Below, in pieces: positions 35,618 to 46,675 of a DNA stretch of 64,000 nucleotides; the stretch's first letter is position 1, and each line of letters opens with the position of its first letter. Both the position numbers and the translations under genes were made by a program. The DNA is from Hysterangium stoloniferum. Its lineage: Eukaryota; Basidiomycota; Agaricomycetes; Hysterangiales; Hysterangiaceae. Location: NCBI GenBank assembly GCA_015178975.1, contig WHVD01000023.1, positions 434,001 through 498,000 on the forward strand, given 5' to 3'. The notes below the pieces were generated by a model that made no database searches, was not told the DNA's origin, and worked only from the letters and a program-made list of their open reading frames with translations.

Positions 35618-35649
35618 CACCAGAATCTAGACAGATCAGCTGCCAATAA

Positions 35650-36448
35650 AGGTCAACTGTCCTTCCAAACCACATTCATTGAGGGGATCACAGGCCAGGT
35701 ATTCGGTCGAGGATCATGAGACCCAGATGAAACTCATTGACCCCTGCCAATCAAATCCAATCCTTTCATCACTCCTGGAGAAGAGCCAAGCAACTCATCT
35801 GGGAGCTTGGATAGCTCCTACAGTAACTGATACCAGGGACATGGGGGGTAAAACCCCGGGACCCCTAGACTTCCAAACCATTCAGGCTTCCAAAGTGATG
35901 ACTTACCTAAGGAGAAGGCACTTACTCTCGACACGAATGATATCAAGATCAAATGGTCCAACCTCCCTGAATACGATGGGAGTCATTCCAAAGTGTTGGA
36001 GTACATCCTTGACATCATGAGCCTTTCGGAAATATGGGACTCAATGAGTGCCCTGTTGGGAGTCACTCTGCCCAGATGACTCACAGGTAATGCGAAGATT
36101 TGGTGGAGCACCCTAGACTGTGAGCATCACACTGAATTCAGTCAATCTCACAGATCTTTCCTTTGGGACATCATCAAAGGTTTACTAGGGACCAGGTGGT
36201 GTGAATCTCTTGCAATCAAATGGGAAGAAATGAGGTTTCATCAACCTCATCATGATCATGAAACTCTGGTGCAGTACATTCAATGCTGGATCAAGTTGTA
36301 TCAGTTTCTCTATGGTTTCCACCAGGATCAAAAGGAGGAAATGCACCATTTAATCTTGACCCTACCTACTGAATGGCTTTGCTTATTGCAAGGACAACCC
36401 ATCAATGACATACATAGATTGCCAATGGGAGGGCAGGTGTTAGATTGA
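35650..36448 (+). pseudogene. Gypsy gag fragment with capsid domain (element B type)
   Basis: Broken in at least two frames. It contains NLPEYDGSHSKVLEYILDIM, LTGNAKIWWSTL and QFLYGFHQDQKEEM ... LILTLPTEWLCLLQGQPI, typical of the Ty3/gypsy capsid. The last block matches element B gag near 62850-62780. An in-frame TGA lies before LTGNAK. It follows an LTR B in the same orientation, so it is the 5' end of a truncated element B. Confidence 0.75.
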
Positions 36449-36466
36449 GTAATGCTAGCAGTGTTT

Positions 36467-36543
36467 CCCAGTCAGGTGGTGTAATGGTTAACACCCCTGC
36501 TATATATGCAGAAGCCCTGGGCTCAATCCCCAGTCTGGCCATT
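36467..36543 (+). tRNA. tRNA-like sequence, probably pseudo-tRNA or SINE head
   Basis: An A-box-like GGTGTAATGGTTAA and a B-box GGGCTCAATCCCC sit 25-30 nt apart, with a T stem CTGGG/CCCAG and an anticodon stem CTGC/GCAG. The loop TATATAT lacks U33 and the acceptor stem does not close over seven pairs, so a working tRNA is unlikely. Confidence 0.45.
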
Positions 36544-37233
36544 CATTTTCTACACTTTTAACAGCAGGTGTGTTTGTCATTGTTTATCCCTTTTAATTTC
36601 CTCTTTTTCTCAGTTGTAGCACTCACTGTGTAACTGAGTATCTTTATTTAGATTTTAAGAATTGGTATTGACACAGATACTATTACTGTCATTCTCGCTA
36701 GCTAGCTATGGCTCAGCTTCTTGATCTCGGAATATCCTCTAAGACTCATGAAAATATCAGGTTCTTTTGAGAACGCTCACATCCCTCAAAATGGGTGGAA
36801 ACCTTGTTTCCGTTTGAACTATCTATACAAGCACCTTCCAAACCGAACTGTACATATTTGAGAAGCTGGACTTAGACTGTTGCCTGGCCTGTATACACCC
36901 CCTTCCACTGTAGCCCGTGGTTATTTTTATTATGATGCGTTGCATGCTAACGGCCAAACACCGCCTAAATATCCCATCTCCCATCCAGTCATCTAGAACT
37001 CCGCTCATGTAGCAGTTTTTCTTTGATATCATGTTCCCATCTCCATTTTGCGACTCAGGTACCGGTTCCCAGACACGTCAAGCTCTGTCAAAAGAAGCCA
37101 CATGGTCAATGATGTCGACGAGATAAATCGCGGCACCGGCCGTTCACCTTACTTTTTTGACCTTCATACCTATGAAAGCTCATTTGATGACAAATGATCG
37201 AGAAAATCCATAAAGACCGCATCACTGCTCAGG
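36544..37233. other. Flank of duplicated locus copy 2; no gene
   Basis: From about 36880 the sequence is the inverted counterpart of 28980-29310 (AAACTGCTACATGAGCGG on the minus strand), that is, the upstream region of the peptide gene. 36544-36880 holds nothing recognised. Confidence 0.5.
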
Positions 37234-37240
37234 TATAAGT
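37234..37240 (+). promoter_or_regulatory. TATA box of the peptide gene, copy 2
   Basis: GTATAAG about 55 nt before the ATG, at a position comparable to the boxes of copies 1 and 3. Confidence 0.5.
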
Positions 37241-37292
37241 ACCCACAGTCGAGCTTGCTGACTCAACGCCACATATTATCATTCTCTCACCA

Positions 37293-37480
37293 ATGCACAT
37301 CTTGACTTTATTCCTTTACGCATCGGTGGTTTCGATGGCCATGGCAACATCAATCCTACAATGTAACCATGCTTACCTTCGTTCCAAACCATTCAGTACT
37401 CATCACAGTAATTAGTCGCTCCTGTGGGACAGAGGCAGCTAGACCCCTCCCCGGGCACTGGTGAGGGTATTGTCTTTTGA
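37293..37480 (+). CDS. Tiny secreted peptide precursor, 2 exons, 44 aa (copy 2)
   Basis: Exon 1 (37293-37362) encodes MHILTLFLYASVVSMAMATS and three more residues, a signal peptide. The 53 nt intron (GTAACC...TAATTAG) is in phase 1. Exon 2 (37416-37480) encodes FAPVGQRQLDPSPGTGEGIV and F before the stop. One residue shorter in exon 1 than the other copies. Orientation and spacing relative to the 7TM copy are as in copy 1, although that 7TM copy is broken. Whether this copy is expressed cannot be seen. Confidence 0.55.
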
Positions 37481-37779
37481 ATCAGTTGTGAGTGACGTGG
37501 TAAAGATAAAAAATTTCATGTATGATGAAATTCTGACCTTAAAATCATAGATGATGTCTGGATCATTATCATTTGCATGGCTTTGCGACAGACCATACGA
37601 CATTAAACTCAGAATTTGTCAGTATACAGGAATATCAATCAGAGATTATAATAGTTGGAAACCCTCTCCATTTAAAAGCTTTTCTCGCCAAAGAGTGAAC
37701 CCCATCAGGAGCTATATACCTTATGATATTTGATAAATTATAAATAAATCAAACCTGGTAGCACATATCGCGTTATTTT

Positions 37780-38515
37780 TCATGCCATGGGCTAGTGTAG
37801 CGGGAATTGTCGGCGAGTCAGTTGGTCTCAACGAGTGGGATTTCCTACCAGATCATACTGGTATGCACTTTGTCAGCGTTTGTACACCAAATAAATACCC
37901 CGAAATAATCAGTTTTTGACGGACACAAGCAATGGTAGCCCAGTTCCGGTGTAAATCGATTGCTGAGGCAAATGATTCAATTGGAATTGATCTGAAGACG
38001 ACATTCATGGTGATGTACTGTATTCGAGGAAAAGTTTTATCGGTTTTGGATCATGCTGTAGTCTTTTCAAATTTCAATAGCAAAGATAAACATGGGAAGA
38101 AAAGTACTACGGCCAGCTTAGGCGAACACTGTGAGTCGAAATATTTTATTATATATTGTCAACATTCACCACTAACATATTCGGTGGCACAGAGTATGGT
38201 ACCGTCGATGACCATTTGCTCGGCCTTCATGATGTCCAAAATTTCACTAGCGGGAGCGATTTGAGAGATACGGTGTATACGAACTGACGAAGTTTACTTC
38301 AAATTACTAATCTACTACTTTAAAGTACTATATAGCCAATATATACTAAATGTATATACCTGCTACAATAGTATAACCCAAAAAAGGACCCAGCAAAGCC
38401 GCGAGGGTCCTCAATGGCTTGCAACACAAAAATCAATAACTCCCAACATACGGAAGGTCGAGTTGTCCGAGTCAGACATGTGGAGGAAAGGGAGTGTGAG
38501 ATAATACAGATTCAT
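37780..38515 (-). pseudogene. 7TM gene, broken copy 2
   Basis: The minus strand starts MNLYYLTLPFLHMSDSDNST, matching the intact gene at 25415. It soon reaches a stop, and a later part around 38100 matches exon 2 (counterpart of the FNSK-region on the opposite strand). The right flank is replaced by the Tc1-like element, so the promoter is gone. Confidence 0.75.
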
Positions 38516-38544
38516 TGTTGCAATGAGTTCTTGATGCATTAATT

Positions 38545-39640
38545 AGCCATCACTTACAAGTGCCAACTTGGGTTCTTTGCATCAGATTTCAACTGATTTT
38601 CAGCAAACCATTTTTGTGCCATCTTGGATGTGTGTTTAGGATCATTATCCTGCTGGAATCTCCAAATCTTCAATGCTCTGGGACAAATGATGAACCAGGA
38701 TCTCCATATATTGTGCAAGCATTCCCACTCCATTCCAACCCATACACCCCCACACTATGATTTTTCCACCTCCATACTTGACTGTAGGTTGGGTTGTCTT
38801 ATCAGAAAGTGGTTCTCCTGTTAGAATATGATAACATGATTAATCGTAATCTCATATCTTGTCTTGTGACTGTATAGGTTCTGACCAGTTCACACATGTG
38901 ATTGTTATATTTAGTTTAGTGTTCACTAGATCCATAGCATGCTTGTGCACAGACCAGTACACAGACAATGTATTCTAGTATATAGTTAGTTCAGATGAGG
39001 AGTAGATCCTTCATCTGAAAGCCTAGTTATATCACCAGTTTAGCATCTACCTGCTCTACTCTTAGTGGCTATGCTCCAACAGTAGAGAGTCCTCATACTG
39101 TGATCACCAGGCTAGCAGATTATTTTAACATCTCCAGCTTTCTTCCACACATATTGATGTCCATCTGACCCAATTTAATTGATCTTGGTCTCATCAGACC
39201 ACAAGACCCTTTTCCAATCATCCACAGTCCAGTTTTGGTACTTGAGGGCGAAACTTAACCTGGCCTTTTTATGTTGAGTCTTGAGCCAGGGCCTTTTTCC
39301 TCTGACTACAGCTTTTAAACCATGCTGTTTCAAGGTCCTCCTGACTATTTTGGATGAGATATGGGATTTATTGATGGAATTGATGAAGTGTGTGGCCTGG
39401 ACAGCATTATCTAGCTTGTCAGAGGTGATTTGATGTATAGTATGATGCTCCTCTGGTCAGTAGGAGAAAGCTTGGAAGGACACCCTCCTGTCAGGTTTTC
39501 TTTATCTATGTCCATCTCCTGAGCAATTCTACTGATAGTAGACTTACTAACATCTGTGATAGAAGGCACATTCCTATTGGAGAGTCCATTTTGGAGGAGA
39601 GAGATGGCTTGTTCCCTTTTGAGAGGAGAAATAGCTTTCA
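38545..39640 (-). pseudogene. Tc1-like transposase, split and truncated
   Basis: Starts MKAISPLKREQAISLLQNGL at about 39640. The helix-turn-helix is at about 39600-39440, ending KLSPTDQRS. A frameshift follows near 39415. The catalytic domain then has VLWSDETKIN (first Asp, about 39200-39170) and VKYGGGKIIVWGCM (about 38780). There is a TAA after KIN. The LTR insertion interrupts the gene between KKAGD and GEPLSD. The second Asp and the last acidic residue of the DDE triad are missing at the left, so it is inactive. Confidence 0.85.
38819..39130. repeat. Solo LTR (312 bp) with 5 bp target duplication TCTCC
   Basis: TGTTAGAATATGATAAC ... ATTATTTTAACA, flanked on both sides by TCTCC (38814-38818 and 39131-39135). 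Short length and ends are of Copia type. It lies inside the transposase gene. Confidence 0.88.
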
Positions 39641-40188
39641 TGATGAGAGTAATAGTTGAAATGTGACTGTGACAGTCACATATCAATTAGAACATTGATT
39701 TTTTGTGGAATTTTTCCATTTCTCTAGTGGATAATATGATAGAATGAAATCAGTGAAAAGAGCAGGGGACAAAACTGTCCCAATGATTGGTTATTTTTTA
39801 AATATTCACCATGACACCAATTTCCATCAATATTATTTAATAATTGGGAATATGAACACTAGTATGGTAGGGCATCTGCTAGAATATTTTCACCATTTCA
39901 GGCAATTTATGTGATCAGTTATACAACATTTAATGGGAATTATCAAAACATTGGGAGAGTTTTGTCCCCTACTGTATGAAAGACTGTTTCTTTTAGCCCA
40001 GAATATAACAAGACTGTGTGGCATATGCTTACAGTTGTGATATCTGCCAAAAAACTAAGGTTGATCACATGGCCCAACAAGGAACACTTAGATGTACCAC
40101 TCAAACCATTCAAAGTTGTTTCAATGGACCTCATAACTAGGTTACCCATTTCTGGAAATGATTTCTACTCAGCCATTTTGGTAGCAGT

Positions 40189-41784
40189 TGTTAAGATTTA
40201 AGCTAAAAAGGAAGGAGGGAGGCTCTAGTTGGAGGGCCAATGATATGAATTCAGCTAATCTGGGGGCTGATGATAGAGATCATACTAGTTGGGAGGTTCA
40301 ACTCTGTAAATATAGTGGAGCTTGGCTTCAACTTATGTGTTGTGCCCTCACACAAACTGTTAGGTGCTCCAGTATTTCAAACAGAGCAGATAGTACAATA
40401 AAGACAAAGTTCAATACTTAGCTCAATTGGCTGGAGGACTGAAATACTATGAGTTGTAAGGTAAGAGTTCTGTAAGCCTGGCACCCCAGTCTTACACATT
40501 CTCCTTTTGTTTCACTCTTTTGTGCCACTTGTTTGTGCCACTCCTTTTGTTCTAGCATGTGATCACAGCATATATAAGCCTAGGTGTGAAGAGTGGTGGA
40601 AGTTCTAACCATTCTATATACAAAGAATATCGACCATTTAGGTATGACACCGAGATGTATTGACTACTTAGTTCAATATGGTTGAATGAAGTAGCTATCT
40701 AAAGTAGAATAGAGATCTAGAACAAATAAAGAGAATCGACTGTTAAGTATGATTCTAGATGACTACTCAAGTGTAAAATAGGGTAATGAGAGAGCCAAGT
40801 GATAGAGTAGCGCAGATGTAGTCCACGTGGATTGAGATAAAGATGGAGTTTCATCTGGTACAGTTCGAAACTCTGATTGTGTAGCTAGTTAAAGCCCATC
40901 TGTGATGGTCAAGACAATACCCCAATCACAACTTACAGGACACAATTGGTGTCTTGGGTAAGTTGTGGTTGTGGGGTAAAAAGTGTCTGAGCTTTAACTA
41001 CGGGTGCTAGAATACATAAGTCTGGTGTGTATGCACCCACAAGAGTCGATGTACCACATACATAGGTTGTCAAACTAATTATAAGTGTATAATAAAATAG
41101 AGAGAAAGTAGAAATAATAAAGGAAATATAGTATGAGCTCATCCGACTATATTTCCTGAGTATATTTCACCGTACCTCTCACACTAGGTAGTTTTCCTTT
41201 CTCTTACCTTACTGTGCACTGCATTTGCCTGTATCCTGTTCTTGTTCTGGGCAATACACTGTGGTCCTGTCAACTCATATGACCACCAGTGATCCCGATT
41301 GATGACAGGATTACAAGTTCACAGCTTGCCAAAAACATCTTCGAGAGTATTAAGAAGGGAGGAAAGAGACTGAGAACTAGTAGAGGGTAATCTAAGTCAA
41401 TTTTTGAACTGAGGAATTGTATCATACATGAAGAAGATTTCATACTCCAATGAGATGGATGACCAGAGCCCCTGGGGCAATCAAGGAAGTGAAGGGTGAA
41501 ACAGATCATAAGAAATTGATGACAAGGTGGGGAGACTGAATGTAAAATACTAAAAAATACTAAAGGTCTGAGATGGCAAGTGAGATGTGTACAGGGAGTT
41601 GGTGATGGGGAAGTGAATAGGATGGTGATGGAATGGAAAACTAGAGGGTCAAACTATAATGAAAACAAGTGTCAGGGGCACCACAAGTGGTGATACTGTG
41701 GGCAGAGGTTCTGACAGTGAGATGACAAAGGGTATTGAGTCCATGACAGGTCGCAGAGGTCTGAAAATGATCGGGATCCTAACA
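40189..41784 (-). repeat. Solo LTR C (992 bp without its insertion), target duplication GCAGT
   Basis: TGTTAAGATTTAAGC ... GGATCCTAACA, flanked by GCAGT at 40184-40188 and 41785-41789. Removing it restores the integrase reading across AVDKLI. It contains a solo LTR B. Confidence 0.87.
40585..41183 (-). repeat. Solo LTR B (599 bp), target duplication CTAGG
   Basis: TGTGAAGAGTGGTGG ... TACCTCTCACA, flanked by CTAGG at 40580-40584 and 41184-41188. Nested inside the solo LTR C. In element sense it starts TGTGAGAGG and ends CTTCACA. Confidence 0.92.
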
Positions 41785-42560
41785 GCAGTTGACAAACTAA
41801 TACATTTTGTAATCTGTGAATCCACTTCATCAAATCTATCAGCCAAAGGATTCACACAAGTATTTGTAACTGAGTGGTGGCACCCTTTGGACTACCATCC
41901 AGACTTTGTGACAGAGACAAGAGATGGACCTGCAGATTCTAGAGGGAAGTTTGTAGGGTATATGGAATCGCCCTTTCTGTCTCCTCTTCCCATCACCCTC
42001 AGATGGATAGACTGACTGAGAATATGAACACTACTCTCAAACAGATATTAAAAGCCTATTGCTCATCACCTAAAGAGGAGTGGTCAAAATGGATTTTGGT
42101 AGTAGCTCATACCTACAATTCCATTAAACACTGGCTTTCCTCTTAATGGGGTATCTACCCAGAGGAATGTCCAGAGTACTAGGAGGATTAATTACTGGAG
42201 AACTATCTCAAAGCCCAATGGCAGACTCATGGATAATAGAACTGGAAAAGCATCAGAAAATGGCCAGGGGCTTGAGCACAAGAAACACACACTTGGTCCT
42301 ACAACAAATACCAAAGACCTGTGGAGGAGATAATGGAGGGTGATTTGGTATTAGTTAACCCCCACCCTCTGGAACTCATGGAGGTTAAGGGAAGTGGGAG
42401 GAAACTAATCCAAAGACAGATTGGACCATTCGAGGTTCTAGAACAGATTAACCCCAAAGTTTTTCAACTCGAGATTCTCCTGGAGTATCAGATGCACCCA
42501 GTCATTAACAAGAGTCATCTTAAGAGGTATCATCATTCTCCTAAAGAATTTGGTTGAAGA

Positions 42561-43012
42561 AAGTGACTCAAGAACCCCAGAGAGCCGAGTCTAAACAAGG
42601 AGGAATATGATGGAAGGACTATGGGCCAGAGGAGGACTCCTGATTGAGCAGCATTGATCTTCCAAATGCTCCAGCTCTACTTAGAGCATACATAGCATTG
42701 TACCAAATTTAGCTGGCTGTATGCAGTCTTGCCAGTGACCAGGAACTCCTCCTTTTCTGAGACCACTAGACTATGATTTCTTACATTTTCTTTTCTTTTC
42801 CTCTTTCCAATAAAAAAAGAACTGAATTCAGATGCCCAACCTTTATTTCAACCATTACCTCAGACCAGTTTAACTCACCACCTCATGCTAGTAACCATGT
42901 GGGATCCCAATTTCTATGGATATATGAATATAAATTCACTTAAAAATTCCATACCTCTTCTTACCTCCCATCCACCCCTCCACACACCATCCACATAGTA
43001 AATACCTATACC
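42561..43012. other. Spacer between integrase and extra ORF of element B'
   Basis: Corresponds to the chromodomain region and spacer of element B, but too decayed to read. No LTR A is present here, showing that the LTR A in element B is a later insertion. Confidence 0.6.
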
Positions 43013-45720
43013 ATGTCACAACCACCAATCACCAAGCCTAAATTTTCAAATTTCAAAAGGATCCCTTGGATTCCAACCTCAGAGCCTCCCACCAACACCA
43101 CCTCCTGCTCCCATAGGTTACCTCATGCTGAAAAGGTCAAGCACACCACCCCCTGTCAGGAGGCTCCCCCCACAGATTCTTGGCCTTTTCTTCCTCAAGG
43201 CCTTGGGGATCAGTGGAAATCACCTGGAAGGGCTCCTTTGATCAGGCCTTTCCTGCCCCCTCACCTGAGGAAGAAGCTGGAAAGTGCTGCCAAAAGGAGG
43301 AACATGATGCCAAAAGTCAATGAGAGCTTAAAGGGCCAAAAAGAAAAAGGAGGGAGGAATTTTTGGAAGAACAAAAGGCAAGAGGAGCATGAGTAGGTGT
43401 ACTGTCAAAGTCACAGAGAAGGGAGGAAAAAATCTGAGAGGGTTATGTTACAACCATAACTGTCCTTCCCTGCACTGGACAAAAATGGGCTGACTTTGCC
43501 AAATGGATGAGAGTGATGGTGGAATCCCCTGCATATGCACAGTGGGAGTTAAAGGTTGGAAGGAGAAAGACAGTACAACATTCTATGACTGGGAGTTAGT
43601 CAAATAGATCAAGCTAAAGGATATCACACTGACTTAAGGAGATGGAAGAGAATTACCACAGATAGTTGTTCTTCAATGAGGCCCGATGGAGAAGAGGTGC
43701 CTGACAGACTCCTCATCAGACTCAGAAGAGGGCGATTTGATCAGTCCTCTGTATAAGCTGAAGTACCTGGGTGAGTATACACACAAAGGATTCTTGTTAT
43801 CCACTCTAATCCACTTTGTCACCAGTGACCCTAATCAGAGAAGGGAGTTGAAACCATTGATCAAAGTTTGGAGAGGATACTGGCTGAATGAAATCCTGAA
43901 TCTTCCCACCACAGGAAGTTCTACTCAAGCTCCTATACCCACTTCACCCCTACCATCACCTTTGCCAATATACCTACTTCCACCATTCCTTCTATTCCTC
44001 CCCCAGCAATTGGCTCACCCAAGCCACAAGCACATGCACTGTCACCACCCACAACATTCTCCTAAACTCACTCTCTTTCCCCAGCCACCTTTGTTCACTG
44101 TCCCTCTTGGAAGCCTGATATGTATATGTCAATCAGAAGTGACAAACAATGCTGCCACATGTGATCAGCCAAACTCTGGACTACTCCCTGTCCTCAAACA
44201 GACAAAGGAACCAGTGGAAATGGAGTCTACATCCATTGAAATACCTCATACACTTGCCCCCTTAAGCAAGAAAGCAAGAGGGTGTGAAGATCCATTCCTG
44301 GAGACTCCATGAAGTATTTCATGGATATCATATCAGGTTCTGAACCACTTCCAGACTAGTATCAAGATTTGGAATCCACCAGAACCCAACCTCATCCCTC
44401 AAGTACCCTTCAACTCAAATCCCATTCTGGTATTCTGCCCTCAACTAGACACCTCCTGTTATGACCTGGAACCCATTGGACTCTGCCCTTTCCTAGCTAG
44501 CATCTCCAAGTGTCCTTGGTCATTTCCTGATCCAGACTCCTTGCATTTGTTCTATATACATCTTTAATCCATGACCCAACCTTCACTCAATCATCCCTGT
44601 CAACCACATCACTTCTCTATGCCAATGTTCTAACTGCCTGGAACTTGTGGCTTTCCAGAAAATACACTCACCTAATCATTATAGTGGTAGGATCCATTTC
44701 CAGATAATATCAGGTATCTGTGGATATTCTGAGTCTGTTCCCTTTTCCCACATTTGGTAACTGACTAGTTGACAGATGCTCATTCATTTGTTTATTGTTC
44801 CTGCCCTTATTCCCCAATGTGTCCCCATCCTTGTTCTTCATTTATCTGACTTGTTATTGTATGCTTAGTTGGAAAAATTCCCAAATAGTGTTTATTATTC
44901 TCCTAGATTTGTAGTACAATTATTGGAGCAACTGTGTGGTCTTCCATAGTCATGTACATGTACTTACTCTTCAGTTTAACTCTCGATTTAGTCTCAACTG
45001 AGTTAATCTCCTCCTTTGTTCATTCTGTGCACTCAATATCTGGAACTCTCTGGACTCATGACATCCAGAACTCTCCAGAACTCCAGATATCCCAGAACTC
45101 TCCAGAACTCCAGATATCCATGAACTCTCCTGGATATATCTGCCCTCTGAAATATGGACACCCAAGTGAGTGTATGAGGGCACAGCACATAAGCTGAAGC
45201 TAAGTCCATCTCACAATCTGGTAATATTCTGATACTCCTGATACTAATCCCCAGAAACTCCCTGGACATATTTCCAGGAAGTGTCCAGAATATCCACTGG
45301 AAAATCCACCCAGAGATCCAGAACCTAACAGAGAGAAACAAAAGGCCTCTGATCTGAGCACAATGGAGATCAAGGAAAACCAACCATCAGGAAGTTTGGC
45401 AAACAATGGCATTTGGATACAGATAGCAGTCAACTACCCCTCAATGCAATTCACATCATGAAGGTCCTAATGCAACTACTACCAGCCCTACTGCATTCTT
45501 TGCTCAAAGGCAAAGTACATGACTGCAACAAGCTAGCACCATCAAACAGCATCATGCATGATTTCTACCTGCTCATCAATGATGCAGCAGAGACAGAAAG
45601 ATTGACAGAAGTTGTCTCAGGAATTAAACTCTCCCTGTTCAGGCAACTATCCATGGCTTTCCCTTGCATTCCTTCCAAAACCTCAAACTGGGGGGCACTG
45701 TGAAGGATAGGCCATCACCA
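43013..45720 (+). pseudogene. Extra ORF of element B', decayed copy
   Basis: Same strand as the B' integrase and downstream of it. Starts MSQPPITKPKFSNFKRI, matching QQPKPKFPNFKRI of element B. Continues with a Lys/Arg-rich part (RPFLPPHLRKKLESA), then SSDSEEGDLISPLYKLKYLG ... HFVTSDPNQRRELK (43700-43860), a Pro-rich segment, and after an inserted LTR-like block the C-terminal domain IAVNYPSMQFT ... RLTEVVSGIKLSLFRQLS (to about 45660). Several stops and frameshifts. CpG is almost absent, unlike the copy in element B. Confidence 0.78.
44457..45330 (+). repeat. LTR-like insertion in the B' extra ORF (874 bp)
   Basis: TGTTATGACCTGGAACCC ... GATCCAGAACCTAACA, related to LTR A at both ends and carrying the ACATAAGCTGAAGCTAAG block at 45188. 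Flanking bases (CCTCC and GAGAG) do not match, so target duplication is not shown. Contains short tandem CTCCAGATATCC-type repeats near 45060-45130. Confidence 0.65.
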
Positions 45721-45847
45721 GCTTGACCTTATCTGATGAGAGTAAGCTCTATATTTTAATAATGCCTTTCTTATATTTTTCTAATATTTTTCATATATTT
45801 TCCTTCACACTGAATATGAGATATATCTCATATTCAATAGTTTGAAG

Positions 45848-46667
45848 TAGTGATTGGCAAGGCCCGGCCTCAGGCCGTGGGCCGGCCGAGCCGGGCCCTG
45901 AAAAGCCCAGGCCGAGCCGGGCCCAGCCCTACTTAGGCCGTCCACCCTGGGCCCGGCCTGAGATATTTTAAGCCCAAGCCGGGCCGCCAGGCCGCAGCCT
46001 GCTAGTGGCCCCACAAGGTAAGGACAAGGTACCGCATGGTCAAGGATCGTCGGATTGTCTTCTGTCCACCGTTCAATTTCTGTTCCAACCCCCTTGTACA
46101 CAATGCTGCCAAAGTCAAAACCTTGCCTGGGACAGCCAAGTAAGTCCCCAGGGCGCTCAGCACGGATCCGTACAATGAACCGAGTGCTCCGTGATCCGAA
46201 TAACATTGAATTGAGGCAACTTCCGCCAAGTTTAGTAGTTAAATCGTCTTCCACATGCCCCGGGCCAGCTGATGTGCCCACCGCCGAAATGGCCTCAAAG
46301 CATTTATTGAAACATAGCCTACCAATAGACGAGATTGTATGTGAAACAGGACCTGAGAAAATCAAAACAAGTTCACAGCAGGAGATTTGGGCTAGTGGGG
46401 ATTCAGAGGCCGCATTTCTTGAAGTTGAGCTATCATCTGATGAGGAGGAAATTTATGTGTAATATAAATTGATAATATTTTTGAGAAGTTTATTTGATTT
46501 TATTAGTAGACTACAAGTTTAAAAATGGCGCGGCCTGGGCCTAAGCCCGGCCAAGCCCAGCCCAAGCCGTCTCTTAAAGGCCCAGCCTGAGATATTGGGA
46601 GGCCCAAGCCGTCGAAGCCGAGCCCAAGCCGGGGCTTTCAGGCTGGGCTGGGCCTTGCCAATCACTA
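45848..46667. mobile_element. hAT-type nonautonomous element (820 bp), 8 bp target duplication
   Basis: Terminal inverted repeats TAGTGATTGGCAAGGCCC and GGGCCTTGCCAATCACTA, the 8 bp duplication GTTTGAAG at 45840-45847 and 46668-46675, and very GC-rich subterminal arrays of GGCCGAGCCGGGCC-like units facing inward at both ends. Duplication length and ends are those of hAT elements. Much richer in GC than its surroundings. Confidence 0.85.
46055..46465 (+). other. Internal open frame of the hAT-type element
   Basis: 135 codons, ending with an acidic tail (ELSSDEEEIYV). No catalytic motif of hAT transposases is visible, and the element is too short for a full one. It may be the leftover C-terminal part of a transposase gene after internal deletion. 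Low certainty. Confidence 0.3.
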
Positions 46668-46675
46668 GTTTGAAG

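Larger units (their letters stand above)
38545..39974 (-). mobile_element. Tc1/mariner-like element, left-truncated, with nested solo LTR
   Basis: The right end, read inward, is CAGTAGGGGACAAAACT next to a TA at 39975. The related GGGGACAAAACTGTCCC at about 39766 suggests a long or duplicated terminal repeat. The left end is missing: at about 38545 the transposase sequence meets the 7TM copy. A solo LTR at 38819-39130 splits it. Confidence 0.8.
39977..42560 (+). pseudogene. Pol fragment of element B' (integrase), split by LTR insertion
   Basis: 39977-40188 encodes the integrase zinc region (CVAYAYSCDICQK in one frame) up to AILVAV. After the inserted LTR, 41785 resumes with VDKLIHF and runs through the core (VTETRDGPADSRGKF) to MGYLPRGMSRVLGG and the C-terminal block EGDLVLVNPHPLEL ... 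HPVINKSHLKRYHHSPKEFG. All blocks match element B at 58600-57600. Many frameshifts and stops. Sense strand is plus, opposite to element B. The 5' part was lost at the Tc1-like element. Confidence 0.85.
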
